Part shown: positions 8,391 through 16,856 of the stretch, piece after piece | Layout of the letters: each line of letters opens with the position of its first letter | How positions within the stretch are numbered: position 1 is the first letter of the stretch | NCBI RefSeq assembly: GCF_010686755.1 | Contig: NZ_JAAGXA010000008.1 | Location: 62,001 to 126,000 of the forward strand | DNA from: Nocardioides zeae | GTDB lineage: Bacteria > Actinomycetota > Actinomycetes > Propionibacteriales > Nocardioidaceae | Direction of reading: 5' to 3' | DNA length: 64,000 nucleotides | Notes under the pieces: generated by a model | What the model saw: only the letters and a program-made list of their open reading frames with translations | Database searches by the model: none | Told to the model about the DNA's origin: nothing | Translations under genes and position numbers: made by a program

Positions 8391-8804
8391 CTACCGCCCC
8401 CGCCGCAGCTCCGCCCCCATGAGCTCGACGAGGGCCTCGAGGCCGCGGAGGGGGCGCACCATGACGGTGAAGTCGACGATCCGGCCGTCGTCGCCCCACG
8501 TCAGCATGTCGATGCCGTGGACCTCGCGGCCCCCCACGACGGTGGCGAACTCGAGCACGGCCGAGCGCTCGTCCCACCACTCCCGCTCGTAGCGCAGCTC
8601 CGGGCCCAGCACCACGAGGGCGGCGCGGAGGTACGCGGCCGTCAGCTCCCGGCCCTCCTGCGGCTGGTGCACCGCGGGCGACCGGAAGACCGCCGCGGGC
8701 GCGAGGAGGTCGTGCAGGCGCGCGTCCACGTCGGCGGCGTCGCGGTGGGCGACGAGCTCGTGCCAGCGGGCGACGGTCGCGGGGCGCTCAGCAGGGGTGC
8801 TCAC
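8391..8804 (-). CDS. Nuclear transport factor 2 / SnoaL-like family protein
   Basis: Encodes 137 residues with the NTF2-like cone fold pattern: an N-terminal helix (VARWHELVAHRDAADVDARLHDLLAP), then ELTAAYLRAALVVLG and beta strands through VHGIDMLTWGDDGRIVDFTVMVRPLRGLEALVELM. Such proteins are small cytosolic enzymes or ligand binders (isomerases, cyclases) or of unknown function. No catalytic assignment is possible. It stands alone, convergent with the TetR gene and upstream of the next LLM gene in the same direction. Confidence 0.75.
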   Translation of the reverse strand: MSTPAERPATVARWHELVAHRDAADVDARLHDLLAPAAVFRSPAVHQPQEGRELTAAYLRAALVVLGPELRYEREWWDERSAVLEFATVVGGREVHGIDMLTWGDDGRIVDFTVMVRPLRGLEALVELMGAELRRGR

Positions 8805-8856
8805 GCGACGCAGTCAAGCAGTGCGGGTCGCGCCTGTCAGGAGCCGTCACGAGCCG

Positions 8857-9930
8857 TCACGAGCCCAGCACGGCGGCAGCCAGCGCGCGGTCCGCCTCGA
8901 GCAGCGCCGCGTGGTCCCACGTCGACGTGCTCGCCAGCACCTCCTCCGCCCCGGTGCGCTCGACCAGCTCCTCCAGCGCGGCCCGCACCTGCGGCGCGGT
9001 GCCCGCGAGGGTCTGGTCGAGGTGGGCCTCGACGCGGCGGCGTACCTGCTCGGGCCACGCCTCGGCCCGCAGCAGCGTCGGGCTCTGCAGCGGCCCGAAC
9101 TCGCCGGTCGTGCGCGAGAGCGCCATCGCGTGGGCCTCCGGCAGGGCGAGCTCGCGCGCCTCGGCGGCGTCGTCCGCCACGAAGGCGTCGAGCGAGATCG
9201 TCACCCGCGGGTGCTCGGGGCCGCCGGGGTGCGGGCGGAACTGCGAGCGGTACGCCGCGAGCGCGTCCCCGACGTCGGCGGAGGCCAGGACGGGGCCGCC
9301 GACGACGACCGGCAGGCCGAGGCGGGCGGCGAGGAGGAGGCCGCGGCCGGTGGCGAGCACGTGGAGGGGGATGGTGCGCCCCGTCGCGGGACGCACCGTC
9401 ACCTCCGACGTGCCGTCGAGGTGGGCCCGCAGCTCCTCGACGTCGGCGGCGAACGCGTCCGCCCCCGCGGCGAACACGGCGTCGACGTCGGACCCCGATC
9501 CGGACCCCGAGCCGGGCACCGGGTCGTGGCGCAACGCGCGGCGTACCGGCGCCGTGAACCCCAGCGACCGCCCCACCCCCAGGTCGATGCGGCCGGGGTG
9601 GAGGGCGTCGAGCATGCGGAACTGCTCCGCGACGACGAGCGGCTGGTGGTGCGGCAGCATCACGCCGCCGGACCCGAGACGGATCGACGACGTGGCGGCG
9701 CCGACGGCGGCGGGCAGCACGGGCGGGGAGCCGGAGGCGACGCCCGGCACCCCGTGGTGCTCGGCCACCCAGAACCGGTGGAGCCCCAGCTCCTCGGCGT
9801 GCCGGGCCCGCGCGATCGTGTCGTGCAGGGCCGCGCCGTCCGGGTGGCCGGCGCGGGTGCGGGAGCGGTCGAGCAGCGAGAGCCTCACGGGGGCACAACG
9901 ACGGGCGCCGCCCGCCCCTTCCGTGCGCAT
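8857..9930 (-). CDS. LLM class flavin-dependent oxidoreductase (luciferase-like)
   Basis: Encodes up to 357 residues. Conserved family segments: LSLLDRSRTRAGHPD near the N-terminus, AEELGLHRFWVAEHHGVPGVASGSPPVL, then SIRLGSGGVMLPHHQPLVVAEQFRMLDALHPGRIDLGVGRS. This is the bacterial-luciferase-like monooxygenase group that uses reduced FMN. Homology starts near a GTG at 9888, so translation may begin there and give 343 residues; neither start has a good ribosome binding site. The ATG at 9930 is 14 bases from the divergent HtaA gene. The substrate is unknown. Confidence 0.83.
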   Translation of the reverse strand: MRTEGAGGARRCAPVRLSLLDRSRTRAGHPDGAALHDTIARARHAEELGLHRFWVAEHHGVPGVASGSPPVLPAAVGAATSSIRLGSGGVMLPHHQPLVVAEQFRMLDALHPGRIDLGVGRSLGFTAPVRRALRHDPVPGSGSGSGSDVDAVFAAGADAFAADVEELRAHLDGTSEVTVRPATGRTIPLHVLATGRGLLLAARLGLPVVVGGPVLASADVGDALAAYRSQFRPHPGGPEHPRVTISLDAFVADDAAEARELALPEAHAMALSRTTGEFGPLQSPTLLRAEAWPEQVRRRVEAHLDQTLAGTAPQVRAALEELVERTGAEEVLASTSTWDHAALLEADRALAAAVLGS

Positions 9931-9944
9931 GGAATCATCCGCCC

Positions 9945-10490
9945 ATGACGTCGACCACGGAGACCGACCGCGCCGGCGCGCCCGCCCACGGCCTGCGCTG
10001 GGGGATCAAGGCGTCGTTCATCGACTACGTGCGCCGGATGCCCGGCGGCCAGGGCACGATCGCGGACGGCGCGGTGCCGGTGGGCACCGCGGAGGTGCTC
10101 TTCACCCTCGACCCGACGCCGCCGGTCGGCACGTCGCCCGGCACGACCCGGGCGTGGGCCTTCGCGGGCGACGTCCGGTTCGCGGGCCACGGCGGCATGA
10201 TGTTCGTCCGCCTCGCCCTCCCCCGGCTGGAGGTGGCTCCCGGCGGGAGCGCCCGCCTGACGATCGAGGACCCCCACCAGCGACCCGACGCCCCGCGCAT
10301 TCCCCTGGTCGACCTCACCCTCGTGCAGCACCCGAGCCCGGAGGCCGCCGCGGACGGCGTCGAGCTGTGGGCGTCGGACGACGTGCGGCTCACCGCCGAG
10401 GGCGTCGCGCTCTTCAACGACGTGTACGCCGCGGGCGAGCCCTTCGAGCCCCTGACCGTCGTCGTGCCGATCGGCAGCGGGACGGTCTGA
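9945..10490 (+). CDS. HtaA-domain protein
   Basis: Encodes 181 residues consisting almost entirely of one HtaA domain: LRWGIKASFIDYVRRMPGGQGTI (about residues 17-39), AWAFAGDVRFAGHGGMMFVRLALPRLEV (about 67-94) and VDLTLVQ. HtaA domains in corynebacteria bind haem at the cell surface. Here no signal peptide, membrane anchor or neighbouring haem ABC transporter is visible, so a cytosolic single-domain protein of unknown role is equally possible. The conserved start and the strand-and-glycine pattern make the domain call firm; the haem function is inference. Confidence 0.75.
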   Translation: MTSTTETDRAGAPAHGLRWGIKASFIDYVRRMPGGQGTIADGAVPVGTAEVLFTLDPTPPVGTSPGTTRAWAFAGDVRFAGHGGMMFVRLALPRLEVAPGGSARLTIEDPHQRPDAPRIPLVDLTLVQHPSPEAAADGVELWASDDVRLTAEGVALFNDVYAAGEPFEPLTVVVPIGSGTV

Positions 10491-10496
10491 GCCACC

Positions 10497-11711
10497 TCAC
10501 GGCAGCAGCGACTCCACGACCTCGACCGCGCGGTCGAGCCCGCCGAGGGCGGCGACCTCGGCGGCCAGCGCCGTCGACCGGGCCACCACCTCGGGGGCGG
10601 TGACGGCGTCGAGGGCGGCCCGCAGGCCGTCCACGTCGATGGTCGTGCTGTTGATCCGCACGGCGACGCCCGCCGCGACGAGCGCGTCGGCGTTGTCGAA
10701 CTGGTCGACGTCCTGCGGGGCCGCGATCATCGGGGTCCCCGTCACCAGTCCCTCGTTGGCGCCCCCCATGCCGGCGTGGGTGAGGAACACGGACGCGTGG
10801 TCGAGGATCTCGCGCTGCGGCACCCACGGGTGGATCTCCACGTTCGCCGGCAGCGGTCGTCCGCCGGTCACCTCGTCGACGGCGACGTGCCGCCCCACCT
10901 GCAGCACGAGGTGCCAGTCGGGCAGGTCGCCGAAGGCCTCCAGGCACCGCCGGTAGAGCTCCGGCTGCTTCGTGAAGGCCGTGCCGAGGGACACCAGGAG
11001 CACCCGCCCCGACGTCGGCGGCGTCCAGGCGTCGGCGTCGGCGTCGGCGTCGGCGCGGCGTACGGCGGGTCCCGTGAACGTGTAGACGTCCCGGTCGACG
11101 CGGTCGGCGTGCGGCTGCAGCGACTCGGGCACGAGCACGACGCAGCGCGGTGGACGCCCGAGGTAGTGCAGCGGGTCCTCGGTCACGCCCTCGGCAGCGA
11201 GCATCGCGCGCTGCCGCTCGAGGTAGGCCGCCCCGCGCGGGTCGCTGCGCACCCACGACGTGAACTCGGCCATGTCCTCCTCGTAGCCCTCCCACGCGAC
11301 GTACGTCGGCGAGAGCTGCAGCGCCGGGATCCCCCACGCGTCCGCGAGGAGGCGCGCGGGGATGCCCGCGATGTCGTAGAGGAACAGGTCGGGGCGGTCG
11401 TCGGCGAAGCGCTCGCGCACCGCGGGGAGCATCACCTCGTACTCGTCCTGGAAGCGCGCGAGGTGGTCGATCGCGTCGCCCTCGAAGGCCTCGTCGGGAC
11501 CGTCGCCCTCCGCGCGGCCGGCGTGGTTCGTGCGCGGCAGGACGGAGGTGTACGGCGCGAGCTCCGCCCCCGTCGCCTCGACGGCCTCGCGGAAGGCGGG
11601 GTCGTTGACGTAGGTCACCCGGTGGCCCCGTTCCACGAGCCGGCGGACCACCTCGAGGCTCGGGTTGACGTGGCCGGGGGCCGGGATGCTGACCATGGCG
11701 AGGTGCGCCAC
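10497..11711 (-). CDS. MGT-type (macrolide family) UDP-glycosyltransferase
   Basis: Encodes 404 residues of a GT1/GT-B glycosyltransferase. The N-terminus [31 protein letters not shown] is the acceptor-domain start. The donor-binding motif is [30 protein letters not shown] (about residues 312-341), typical of the MGT family that glycosylates macrolides and other small molecules. A hexamer run near 11030-11055 encodes an Asp-Ala repeat in the linker between the two domains. The GTG at 11711 has a GAGGAGGA site; an internal ATG at 11696 is an alternative. The acceptor is unknown; detoxification of an antibiotic is a guess. Confidence 0.83.
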   Translation of the reverse strand: MAHLAMVSIPAPGHVNPSLEVVRRLVERGHRVTYVNDPAFREAVEATGAELAPYTSVLPRTNHAGRAEGDGPDEAFEGDAIDHLARFQDEYEVMLPAVRERFADDRPDLFLYDIAGIPARLLADAWGIPALQLSPTYVAWEGYEEDMAEFTSWVRSDPRGAAYLERQRAMLAAEGVTEDPLHYLGRPPRCVVLVPESLQPHADRVDRDVYTFTGPAVRRADADADADAWTPPTSGRVLLVSLGTAFTKQPELYRRCLEAFGDLPDWHLVLQVGRHVAVDEVTGGRPLPANVEIHPWVPQREILDHASVFLTHAGMGGANEGLVTGTPMIAAPQDVDQFDNADALVAAGVAVRINSTTIDVDGLRAALDAVTAPEVVARSTALAAEVAALGGLDRAVEVVESLLP

Positions 11712-11883
11712 GGGGTCCTCCTCGGGATCGTCGGACGGCGGGCACCTCGACCGTAGCCAGCGGCCCCTCGGGGGTGCGACCGCTTTTCCCGCTGCGGCGG
11801 CTCCCGCACGGGTACCGGCTCAGGTGCCCACCGCTACTGTCGGGACCACGTCGTTGCCCGCTCGCGGCGAGGATGCCGGACCC

Positions 11884-12438
11884 GTGAGGAGAACCAGTGC
11901 AGACGAGGCGACCGACGTGAACCCCGAGACGAGGACGAACCCGGCGACGACGGGCGTCGGCACGGCTCCCGACGCCGCCGACGACAACGTGCGCACCTAC
12001 GACGCGTCGCTGCCCTTCGCGGACGCGTCCGCGAACCTGGCCCGCCACGACCTGCTCGACCAGCTGCGGCCCCTCGGCCTGGAGCGCCACGTGGTGGAGG
12101 ACGCCACGACGATCCTCCACGAGCTCGTGCGCAACGGCATCGACCACGGCGCGCCCTGCGAGGACCACACGCTGGAGGTGCGCTGGGAGGTCGCCTCCGA
12201 CGTGCTCACGCTCCGGGTGACCGACTGCGGCAGCCCGAACGGAGCGTGCCCGCCGGAGTGCGCCGACGGCGACTGCTCCGACCACGCCGACCGGTGGCGG
12301 AGCAAGATCCTGACCCCCATCGCGCCCGACGCCCTCCGCGGCCGCGGCCTGCACCTCGTGGACGCGCTGAGCGAGTCGTGGGACGTCGAGACCGGCGACT
12401 CCGGCACCACGGTCTCCGCCCGGGTCCGGCTCCGATGA
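11884..12438 (+). CDS. ATP-binding protein of the RsbW/anti-sigma serine kinase type
   Basis: Encodes about 184 residues. The GHKL/HATPase_c_2 fold is visible: the N-box as ILHELVRNGIDHG (about residues 78-90), a DCGSPNG segment (G1-like box) and a GRGLHLVDALSESW segment (G2-like box, about 154-167). These proteins phosphorylate STAS partners or bind sigma factors. The next gene, overlapping by ATGA, encodes a STAS protein, its natural partner. The loop between the boxes holds four cysteines (CPPECADGDC plus DCG), unusual for the family and possibly redox- or metal-sensing. The start could be the GTG at 11884 or the GTG at 11917. Confidence 0.75.
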   Translation: MRRTSADEATDVNPETRTNPATTGVGTAPDAADDNVRTYDASLPFADASANLARHDLLDQLRPLGLERHVVEDATTILHELVRNGIDHGAPCEDHTLEVRWEVASDVLTLRVTDCGSPNGACPPECADGDCSDHADRWRSKILTPIAPDALRGRGLHLVDALSESWDVETGDSGTTVSARVRLR

Positions 12439-12818
12439 CGGCCGAGGAGGAGCGCGAGGCCGACCTGCTCGACCTGACCACCGACGCCGGGCGCGGCGAG
12501 GTGACGGTGAGCGGCGGCGTGTTCACCGATCTCGACGCCCGCCGGCTCGAGCACGAGCTGATCGACGCGGCGGGCACCCAGCCGGGGGGCGTCCTCGTCG
12601 TCGACCTCAGCGGCGTGACGTTCCTGCCCAGCCGCGCGATCCGGTCCCTCGTCATGGCCCAGCGGGCCGCCAGCGCCCGGGGCACGACCCTGCGCCTGCT
12701 CGCCGCCGAGGGCTCGCTGAGCCGCCGGATGCTGCGCGCGGTGGGCTTCGCCGTCGAGGACCCCGGCGCGGCCGACGAGAGCAGCGGCGACGGCACGCCC
12801 CCGTGGACGGCGTCGTGA
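12435..12818 (+). CDS. STAS-domain anti-sigma factor antagonist
   Basis: Encodes 127 residues with one STAS domain: strand VTVSGGVFTDLDARRLEHELIDAA, then VLVVDLSGVTFLPSRAIRSLVMAQRAASARGTTLRLL, and SLSRRMLRAVGF. The phosphorylatable Ser of RsbV/SpoIIAA (usually in D-x-S-x) appears to be the Ser in FLPSRAIRSL. The start ATG at 12435 overlaps the stop of the RsbW-like gene, giving a classic switch pair. No sigma factor gene of the SigB/SigF type is adjacent, so the target is unknown. Confidence 0.8.
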   Translation: MTAEEEREADLLDLTTDAGRGEVTVSGGVFTDLDARRLEHELIDAAGTQPGGVLVVDLSGVTFLPSRAIRSLVMAQRAASARGTTLRLLAAEGSLSRRMLRAVGFAVEDPGAADESSGDGTPPWTAS

Positions 12819-13630
12819 GCGGTCGGGCCTCGTCGGTCGACGGCGCGAACCTGCGCCGCGTCGTGGGTGCGTCCGCGGCCGTGGTGGCGGCCGTCCAGGC
12901 CGGCACTGCGGTGGTCGCCCTCCGCCGTGGTCGCCGCGACTACGCCGACGCGGCCTGGGGCCCCGGCCTCGCCGCGGTCGCGCTCACGAGCGCGGCCCTC
13001 GGCTCCGGTGACCCCGGGCGGCGCTGGGCGACGGCCGCCGTCACCACGGCGTGGGCGGCGCGGCTGGAGCGCCTCATGCTCGGTCGCGTGCGCGGCACCG
13101 ACGAGGAGGACGAGCGCTACACCGAGTTCCTCGAGGGCGACGGCCCCGCCGCCGTGGTGGCGAAGGTGTTCGTGACCCAGGGGATCGCCCAGCTGGCCGT
13201 CGCGGCGCCGCTGCAGCTCGCCGCGGCGAGCACGCTGCCCCGCACCCCCCGCCGCTGGCTCGTCCCGGCGGGCATCGCGGTCATGGTGGCCGGCGCGGTC
13301 GTCGAGGCCGTCGCCGACCGGCAGAAGGCCCGCTTCATGGAGCGCGACCGCGACGAGCGGCCGGACGTCCTCGACACCGGCCTGTGGGGCGTCTCGCGCC
13401 ACCCCAACTACTTCGGCGACTCCGTCGTGTGGGACGGCGCGTGGCTCGCTGCCGCCGCGTCGGCGCCGGGCGCATGGACGTTCCCGGCCCCGCTCGCGAT
13501 GTCGTACTTCCTGGTGTTCGCCACGGGCGCCAAGCGCACCGAGCGGCGAATGGAGGACCGTCCCGCCTACCGCGACTACCAGCGCCGCGTGTCGTTCTTC
13601 GTGCCGCTGCCCCGGCGCTCCGGGGACTGA
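12815..13630 (+). CDS. DUF1295 / steroid 5-alpha-reductase-like membrane protein
   Basis: Encodes 271 residues with five to six membrane segments. The C-terminal block GLWGVSRHPNYFGDSVVWDGAWLAA (about residues 189-213) and TERRMEDRPAYRDYQRRVSFFVPLPRR is the signature of the DUF1295 / isoprenylcysteine methyltransferase-like superfamily; members reduce or methylate lipophilic substrates. A GTG at 12803 is possible, but the GTG at 12815 overlaps the STAS stop (GTGA), the pattern used throughout this window. It is the last gene of the RsbW-STAS transcript; a link between the two functions is not evident. Confidence 0.82.
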   Translation: MSGRASSVDGANLRRVVGASAAVVAAVQAGTAVVALRRGRRDYADAAWGPGLAAVALTSAALGSGDPGRRWATAAVTTAWAARLERLMLGRVRGTDEEDERYTEFLEGDGPAAVVAKVFVTQGIAQLAVAAPLQLAAASTLPRTPRRWLVPAGIAVMVAGAVVEAVADRQKARFMERDRDERPDVLDTGLWGVSRHPNYFGDSVVWDGAWLAAAASAPGAWTFPAPLAMSYFLVFATGAKRTERRMEDRPAYRDYQRRVSFFVPLPRRSGD

Positions 13631-13636
13631 ACCGAC

Positions 13637-14419
13637 TCAGCCCAGGCGGTCGACGAGGCCCGCCACCGCGGCGGCCAGGGCCGCCGGTCGCTCCTGCGGC
13701 ACGAGGTGGGCGGCTCCGTCGACCTCGACCAGCTCCGTGTCGTGCGCGACCCCGCCGTTCAGGTCGCGTTGCGCGGCCGTCCCGAGGTCGCCGTCGCCGG
13801 CACCGGAGACGACGAGGGCGGGCACGTCGAGGCGCGGCACGCGTGCCGACCAGTCCTCGCGCGAGCCCGCCAGCAGCCAGCGCCGCCACGCGATCGGATC
13901 GGTACGCCGCAGGTCCGCCACCGCCGTCTCGTGCAGGTCGGCCGGGAGGGGGTCCTGGGTGTTCATCGCGACGAACTCCTCGGCCGCCGCGCGGTCGAGC
14001 GCACCGTCCCGCGTCCAGGCGAGCATCTGCCGCCGGCGGTCCTCCCCCATGGGCTCGGGGACGACCGGGGAGGCCGCGACCAGCACGACCGCCGCGAGGT
14101 CGGCCGGAGGGGCGACGACCGCGCCCGCGGCGAGGAGGGTGGCGATCTTGCCGCCCATGCTGTGGCCGAGGAGCACGAGCGGCCCGGGGGCGCGCGACAG
14201 GGCGGCCAGCCGGTCGGCGACGTGGCGCACCGTCGCGGCGCAGTCGCCCCCGGGGCCGGTGCTGTCGCCGAAGCCGGGCAGGTCGAGGGCGACGACCTGC
14301 GCCGCCGGCCCGACCTCGGACGCCAGCGCGTCGAAGGACCGGGCACTGCCCCCGAGCGCGTGGAGGCAGACCAGGCTGACCGGGCTGGCGGGGCTGGCGG
14401 GGCTGGCGGGGGCGATCAG
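13637..14419 (-). CDS. Alpha/beta hydrolase, probable CTG start coupled to STAS gene
   Basis: Encodes about 260 residues. Features: oxyanion strand VSLVCLHALGGS near the N-terminus, nucleophile elbow GHSMGGKIATLL (about residues 85-96), an Asp in GAGDGDLG and the catalytic His in DGAAHLVPQERP. No ATG, GTG or TTG lies in frame near the domain start; the frame continues upstream through the STAS gene as shadow. The CTG at 14419 overlaps the STAS stop as CTGA, analogous to the ATGA/GTGA couplings seen elsewhere, so it is my chosen start. The first residues are a Pro-Ala-Ser repeat encoded by a 9-bp tandem repeat. Confidence 0.72.
   Translation of the reverse strand: MIAPASPASPASPVSLVCLHALGGSARSFDALASEVGPAAQVVALDLPGFGDSTGPGGDCAATVRHVADRLAALSRAPGPLVLLGHSMGGKIATLLAAGAVVAPPADLAAVVLVAASPVVPEPMGEDRRRQMLAWTRDGALDRAAAEEFVAMNTQDPLPADLHETAVADLRRTDPIAWRRWLLAGSREDWSARVPRLDVPALVVSGAGDGDLGTAAQRDLNGGVAHDTELVEVDGAAHLVPQERPAALAAAVAGLVDRLG
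14382..14408. repeat. Three tandem copies of a 9-bp unit
   Basis: GGGCTGGCG is repeated three times exactly, with a degenerate copy before it, at the extreme 5' end of the hydrolase gene. It encodes Pro-Ala-Ser repeats on the minus strand. Copy-number change would keep the frame but alter the N-terminus and the distance to the STAS stop codon. Confidence 0.8.
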
Positions 14420-14763
14420 CCGACCAGGTCGCCCGTGCCGCCGGCGGGCTCGCCCACCGGCACGCCCACGACGCTCAGCACGCGGTGGGCCAGCGTGCCC
14501 GCCCGCGCGGTCAGCGTCACCGCGACGCCGTCGCGCTCGGCGCGCCGGGCCAGGGCGATGAGCGTGCCCACCGCGAGGCTGGGCAGGAAGTCGATGTCGC
14601 TGAGGTCGAGGGAGACGTTCCGCGTGAAGCCCTCGGTCGCGCCGGTCACCTCGAAGTCGAGACGCTCGAGGTCCTCCTGCTCGTAGACGCCACCCGTCAC
14701 GCGCAGGTCGCCCGGCGCGGTGTGGTGGATGCGGAGGGAGTCGGCGGGTGCGGGGTGGTTCAC
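14416..14763 (-). CDS. STAS-domain protein
   Basis: Encodes 115 residues: LRVTGGVYEQEDLERLDFEVTGATEG, then NVSLDLSDIDFLPSLAVGTLIALARRAERDGVAVTLTARAGTLAHRVLSVVGV. This is an anti-sigma factor antagonist fold, paralogous to the STAS protein at 12435, with FLPSLAVG in place of FLPSRAIR. The GTG at 14763 has a GGAAGG site; an ATG at 14793 has none. It lies about 2 kb from the RsbW-like kinase on the opposite strand and could be a second partner of it. An AT-rich stretch (14827-14880) just upstream may hold its promoter. Confidence 0.8.
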   Translation of the reverse strand: MNHPAPADSLRIHHTAPGDLRVTGGVYEQEDLERLDFEVTGATEGFTRNVSLDLSDIDFLPSLAVGTLIALARRAERDGVAVTLTARAGTLAHRVLSVVGVPVGEPAGGTGDLVG

Positions 14764-14889
14764 GGGTGGGCCTTCCGACGAGGGGTGCAGCACGACACGG
14801 ATCGAGGTGCCGAGCCGCGAGGACCATCATGCAGCCTTCAACCGAAAATATCTACACAGGCGAGCCTGAGTATCTGTTGAGGTATTGGC

Positions 14890-15192
14890 TCAGGCAGCGA
14901 GGGTGACCGGCTGCGGTCCCTCGTCGGCCTGCACGTCCAGGACGACCCGCGCTCCCCGGCGCTCGCGCAGCGCCACGACGAGCGCCCGGAGGCCGAGCGC
15001 GGCCCAGATGAGGTTCGAGGCGGCGCTCGGCCACGCGCCGTACAGGGCCGCGCCCGCCGACGCGAGCAGGCCGCCGACGCTGTTGAGGAGGGCGTAGCGC
15101 ACCGAGAGCGCCGACATCCGTCCGGTGGAGTGGAGGGCGAAGGCTCCGATCGTCCCGATCGTCCCGACCCATCCCAGCACTGCCGCGAGCAT
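14890..15192 (-). CDS. Small membrane protein, CBU_0592-like
   Basis: Encodes 100 residues with three hydrophobic segments: LAAVLGWVGTIGTIGAFALH, YALLNSVGGLLASAGAALYGAWPS and AASNLIWAALGLRALVVAL. The LGWxGTxG...LLN..G......Y...WPS.A.N.IWA pattern fits the CBU_0592 family of small membrane proteins of unknown function. The ATG at 15192 precedes the first membrane segment; an ATG at 15240 would add a basic leader. A tail of about 25 soluble residues follows the last helix. No functional link with neighbours is visible. Confidence 0.68.
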   Translation of the reverse strand: MLAAVLGWVGTIGTIGAFALHSTGRMSALSVRYALLNSVGGLLASAGAALYGAWPSAASNLIWAALGLRALVVALRERRGARVVLDVQADEGPQPVTLAA

Positions 15193-15377
15193 TCTCTTCC
15201 CGACCTTCTCCGCGAGGCCGCGAGCGCGGCCGACCGGCATGGATCGTGGACCACCGGACCCCCGTCCCGGGAGTGCCGGATCCGCGCACCCCGGCTTCAG
15301 CAACGCTGAAGAGGCGCAGCCGCGCGGCACTCCGCACGGGGCGCGTCGCGCAGGTCACACACCGGTACGTCGCCCGC

Positions 15378-16307
15378 TCACCCCAGCGGGTCCGCTCCGC
15401 CGTGCGCCGCCGCCTCCTGGCTCACGAGCGAGGTCACCGTGACGGCCGGGCCAGGGGTCGGCCCGCGCGACTCGTGGTGCCGCGCGACGATGCGCCGCAC
15501 CCCCAGCCCGTCGACCTCGAGCACCACCACCCCCGGCGGCGTGAGCCCCTGGAGCGCCAGGGCAGGCGCCAGGGCGACCCCCTCGCCGGCGGCGACGAGG
15601 GCGAGGGCGGTCTGCAGCCCGAAGTAGGCGTGCTTGACGGTGCCGCCGAGGCCGAGCCCGCGGCGTACCCGGGCGATGGCCCGCGCGCTGGCCTCGGAGT
15701 CGGCGACCCCCAGCCACGGCACGGAGGAGCCGCGCAGGCCCTCGACGTCCGCGGACTCCAGTGCCCCCACGGGCGCGACGACGCGCCAGGGGTCGTCGAG
15801 CAGGTGGTGCTCGACGACGCCGGCCGGGAGCTGGGCGGTCTCGTCGGCGTCGGTCTCGATGATGGCGACGTCGAGGTGACCCGTGCGCAGGCGACGCATG
15901 AGCACGTCGCGCTCGGCCTCGGTGACGATGACGTCGAGGTCGGGGTGCTGCAGGCGCCAGCGTGGGAGGGCCGGAACCAGGATGGTGCGCAGGAAGCTCT
16001 CGAACCCGCCGACCCGCACGGTGCCGGACAGTGCGGCACCGGCGGCGTCCAGGCGGAGGGCGGCGAGGTTGAGGGTGCGCTCGACCTCCTCGCCCGCGTC
16101 CGCGAGCGTCGCCCCGGCCGGGGTCAGGAGGGTGCCACGGACCGTGCGGCGGATGAGCGCCTGCCCGGTCTCACGCTCGAGGCGGGCCACCTGCTGGGAC
16201 ACCGCGGACGGCGAGACCCCGAGCTGCTCGGCCGCGGCGAGGATGCCGCCGGAGCGGGCGACCGCCACCAGGAAGCGCAGCCGTCGCGGGTCGATCTCCA
16301 CCTGCAC
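15378..16307 (-). CDS. LysR family transcriptional regulator
   Basis: Encodes 309 residues. The N-terminal winged helix (residues about 5-65) reads LRFLVAVARSGGILAAAEQLGVSPSAVSQQVARLERETGQALIRR, and a periplasmic-binding-like effector domain follows (VRVGGFESFLRTILVPALPRW, VIVTEAERDVLMRRLRTGHLDVAII). The GTG at 16307 has GGAGG five bases upstream. LysR proteins usually sit next to a divergent target; here the next gene upstream is a LuxR-type regulator on the same strand, so the target is not evident. Confidence 0.87.
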   Translation of the reverse strand: MQVEIDPRRLRFLVAVARSGGILAAAEQLGVSPSAVSQQVARLERETGQALIRRTVRGTLLTPAGATLADAGEEVERTLNLAALRLDAAGAALSGTVRVGGFESFLRTILVPALPRWRLQHPDLDVIVTEAERDVLMRRLRTGHLDVAIIETDADETAQLPAGVVEHHLLDDPWRVVAPVGALESADVEGLRGSSVPWLGVADSEASARAIARVRRGLGLGGTVKHAYFGLQTALALVAAGEGVALAPALALQGLTPPGVVVLEVDGLGVRRIVARHHESRGPTPGPAVTVTSLVSQEAAAHGGADPLG

Positions 16308-16362
16308 CCTCTCCTCCGCGCCCGGCGCGAGCGCACCGGGCGCGGAGGATCATAGGCGCGGC

Positions 16363-16845
16363 TCAGATGGCCTGGACCGCCGCGGAGGGGACCAGCCGGT
16401 CCGCCGCACGGGCGGCGACCCCGGACTGCCAGGCCCACGCGGCGATCTCGACGCGGTTGCGCGTGCGCAGCTTCATCGCGATCTGCCGCAGGTGGAACTT
16501 CACGGTCGAGCCGGCGAGGTACATCGCCGCCCCGATCTCGTCGTTCGTCAGCCCGTGGGCCACGAGGCCGACGACCTCGACCTCGCGGGCCGTGAGGCGC
16601 TCGGCCGGCGCGATGCACCGGCCGGCGATCGGCACGGGCGGCGCCGGGAGCACCGCGACCGGAGCCCCGACCGGGCCGTCCGGCTCCCCGTCGAGGTCGA
16701 GCGCGTCCCCGGCGTCCCCGAGCTCGGCGCCGTCGTCGCCCACCACCCGCACCCGGACGTTCCGGTCCGCGCCCAGGGCACCGCTGAGCCCTCCGGCGAG
16801 GTCGCCGGCCAGGTCGTCGAGGTGGACCTCCACCGTGATGCGCAC
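16363..16845 (-). CDS. LuxR-type helix-turn-helix regulator
   Basis: Encodes about 160 residues. The C-terminal 60 residues form a LuxR/FixJ helix-turn-helix: LTAREVEVVGLVAHGLTNDEIGAAMYLAGSTVKFHLRQIAMKLRTRNRVEIAAWAW. The N-terminal half (VRITVEVHLDDLAGDLAGGLSGALG...) has no recognised receiver or PAS domain and may be a small sensor of its own. The start is the GTG at 16845, 11 bases after the ccr stop, so it is probably co-transcribed with ccr and may regulate it. Homology cannot decide the ligand. Confidence 0.72.
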   Translation of the reverse strand: MRITVEVHLDDLAGDLAGGLSGALGADRNVRVRVVGDDGAELGDAGDALDLDGEPDGPVGAPVAVLPAPPVPIAGRCIAPAERLTAREVEVVGLVAHGLTNDEIGAAMYLAGSTVKFHLRQIAMKLRTRNRVEIAAWAWQSGVAARAADRLVPSAAVQAI

Positions 16846-16856
16846 GTCGACCGACC

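Noticed and set aside
11028..11058. Tandem GTCGGC hexamers inside the glycosyltransferase gene
   Set aside because: In frame, encode a short Asp-Ala linker between the two GT-B domains; ordinary low-complexity linker and not a regulatory repeat.
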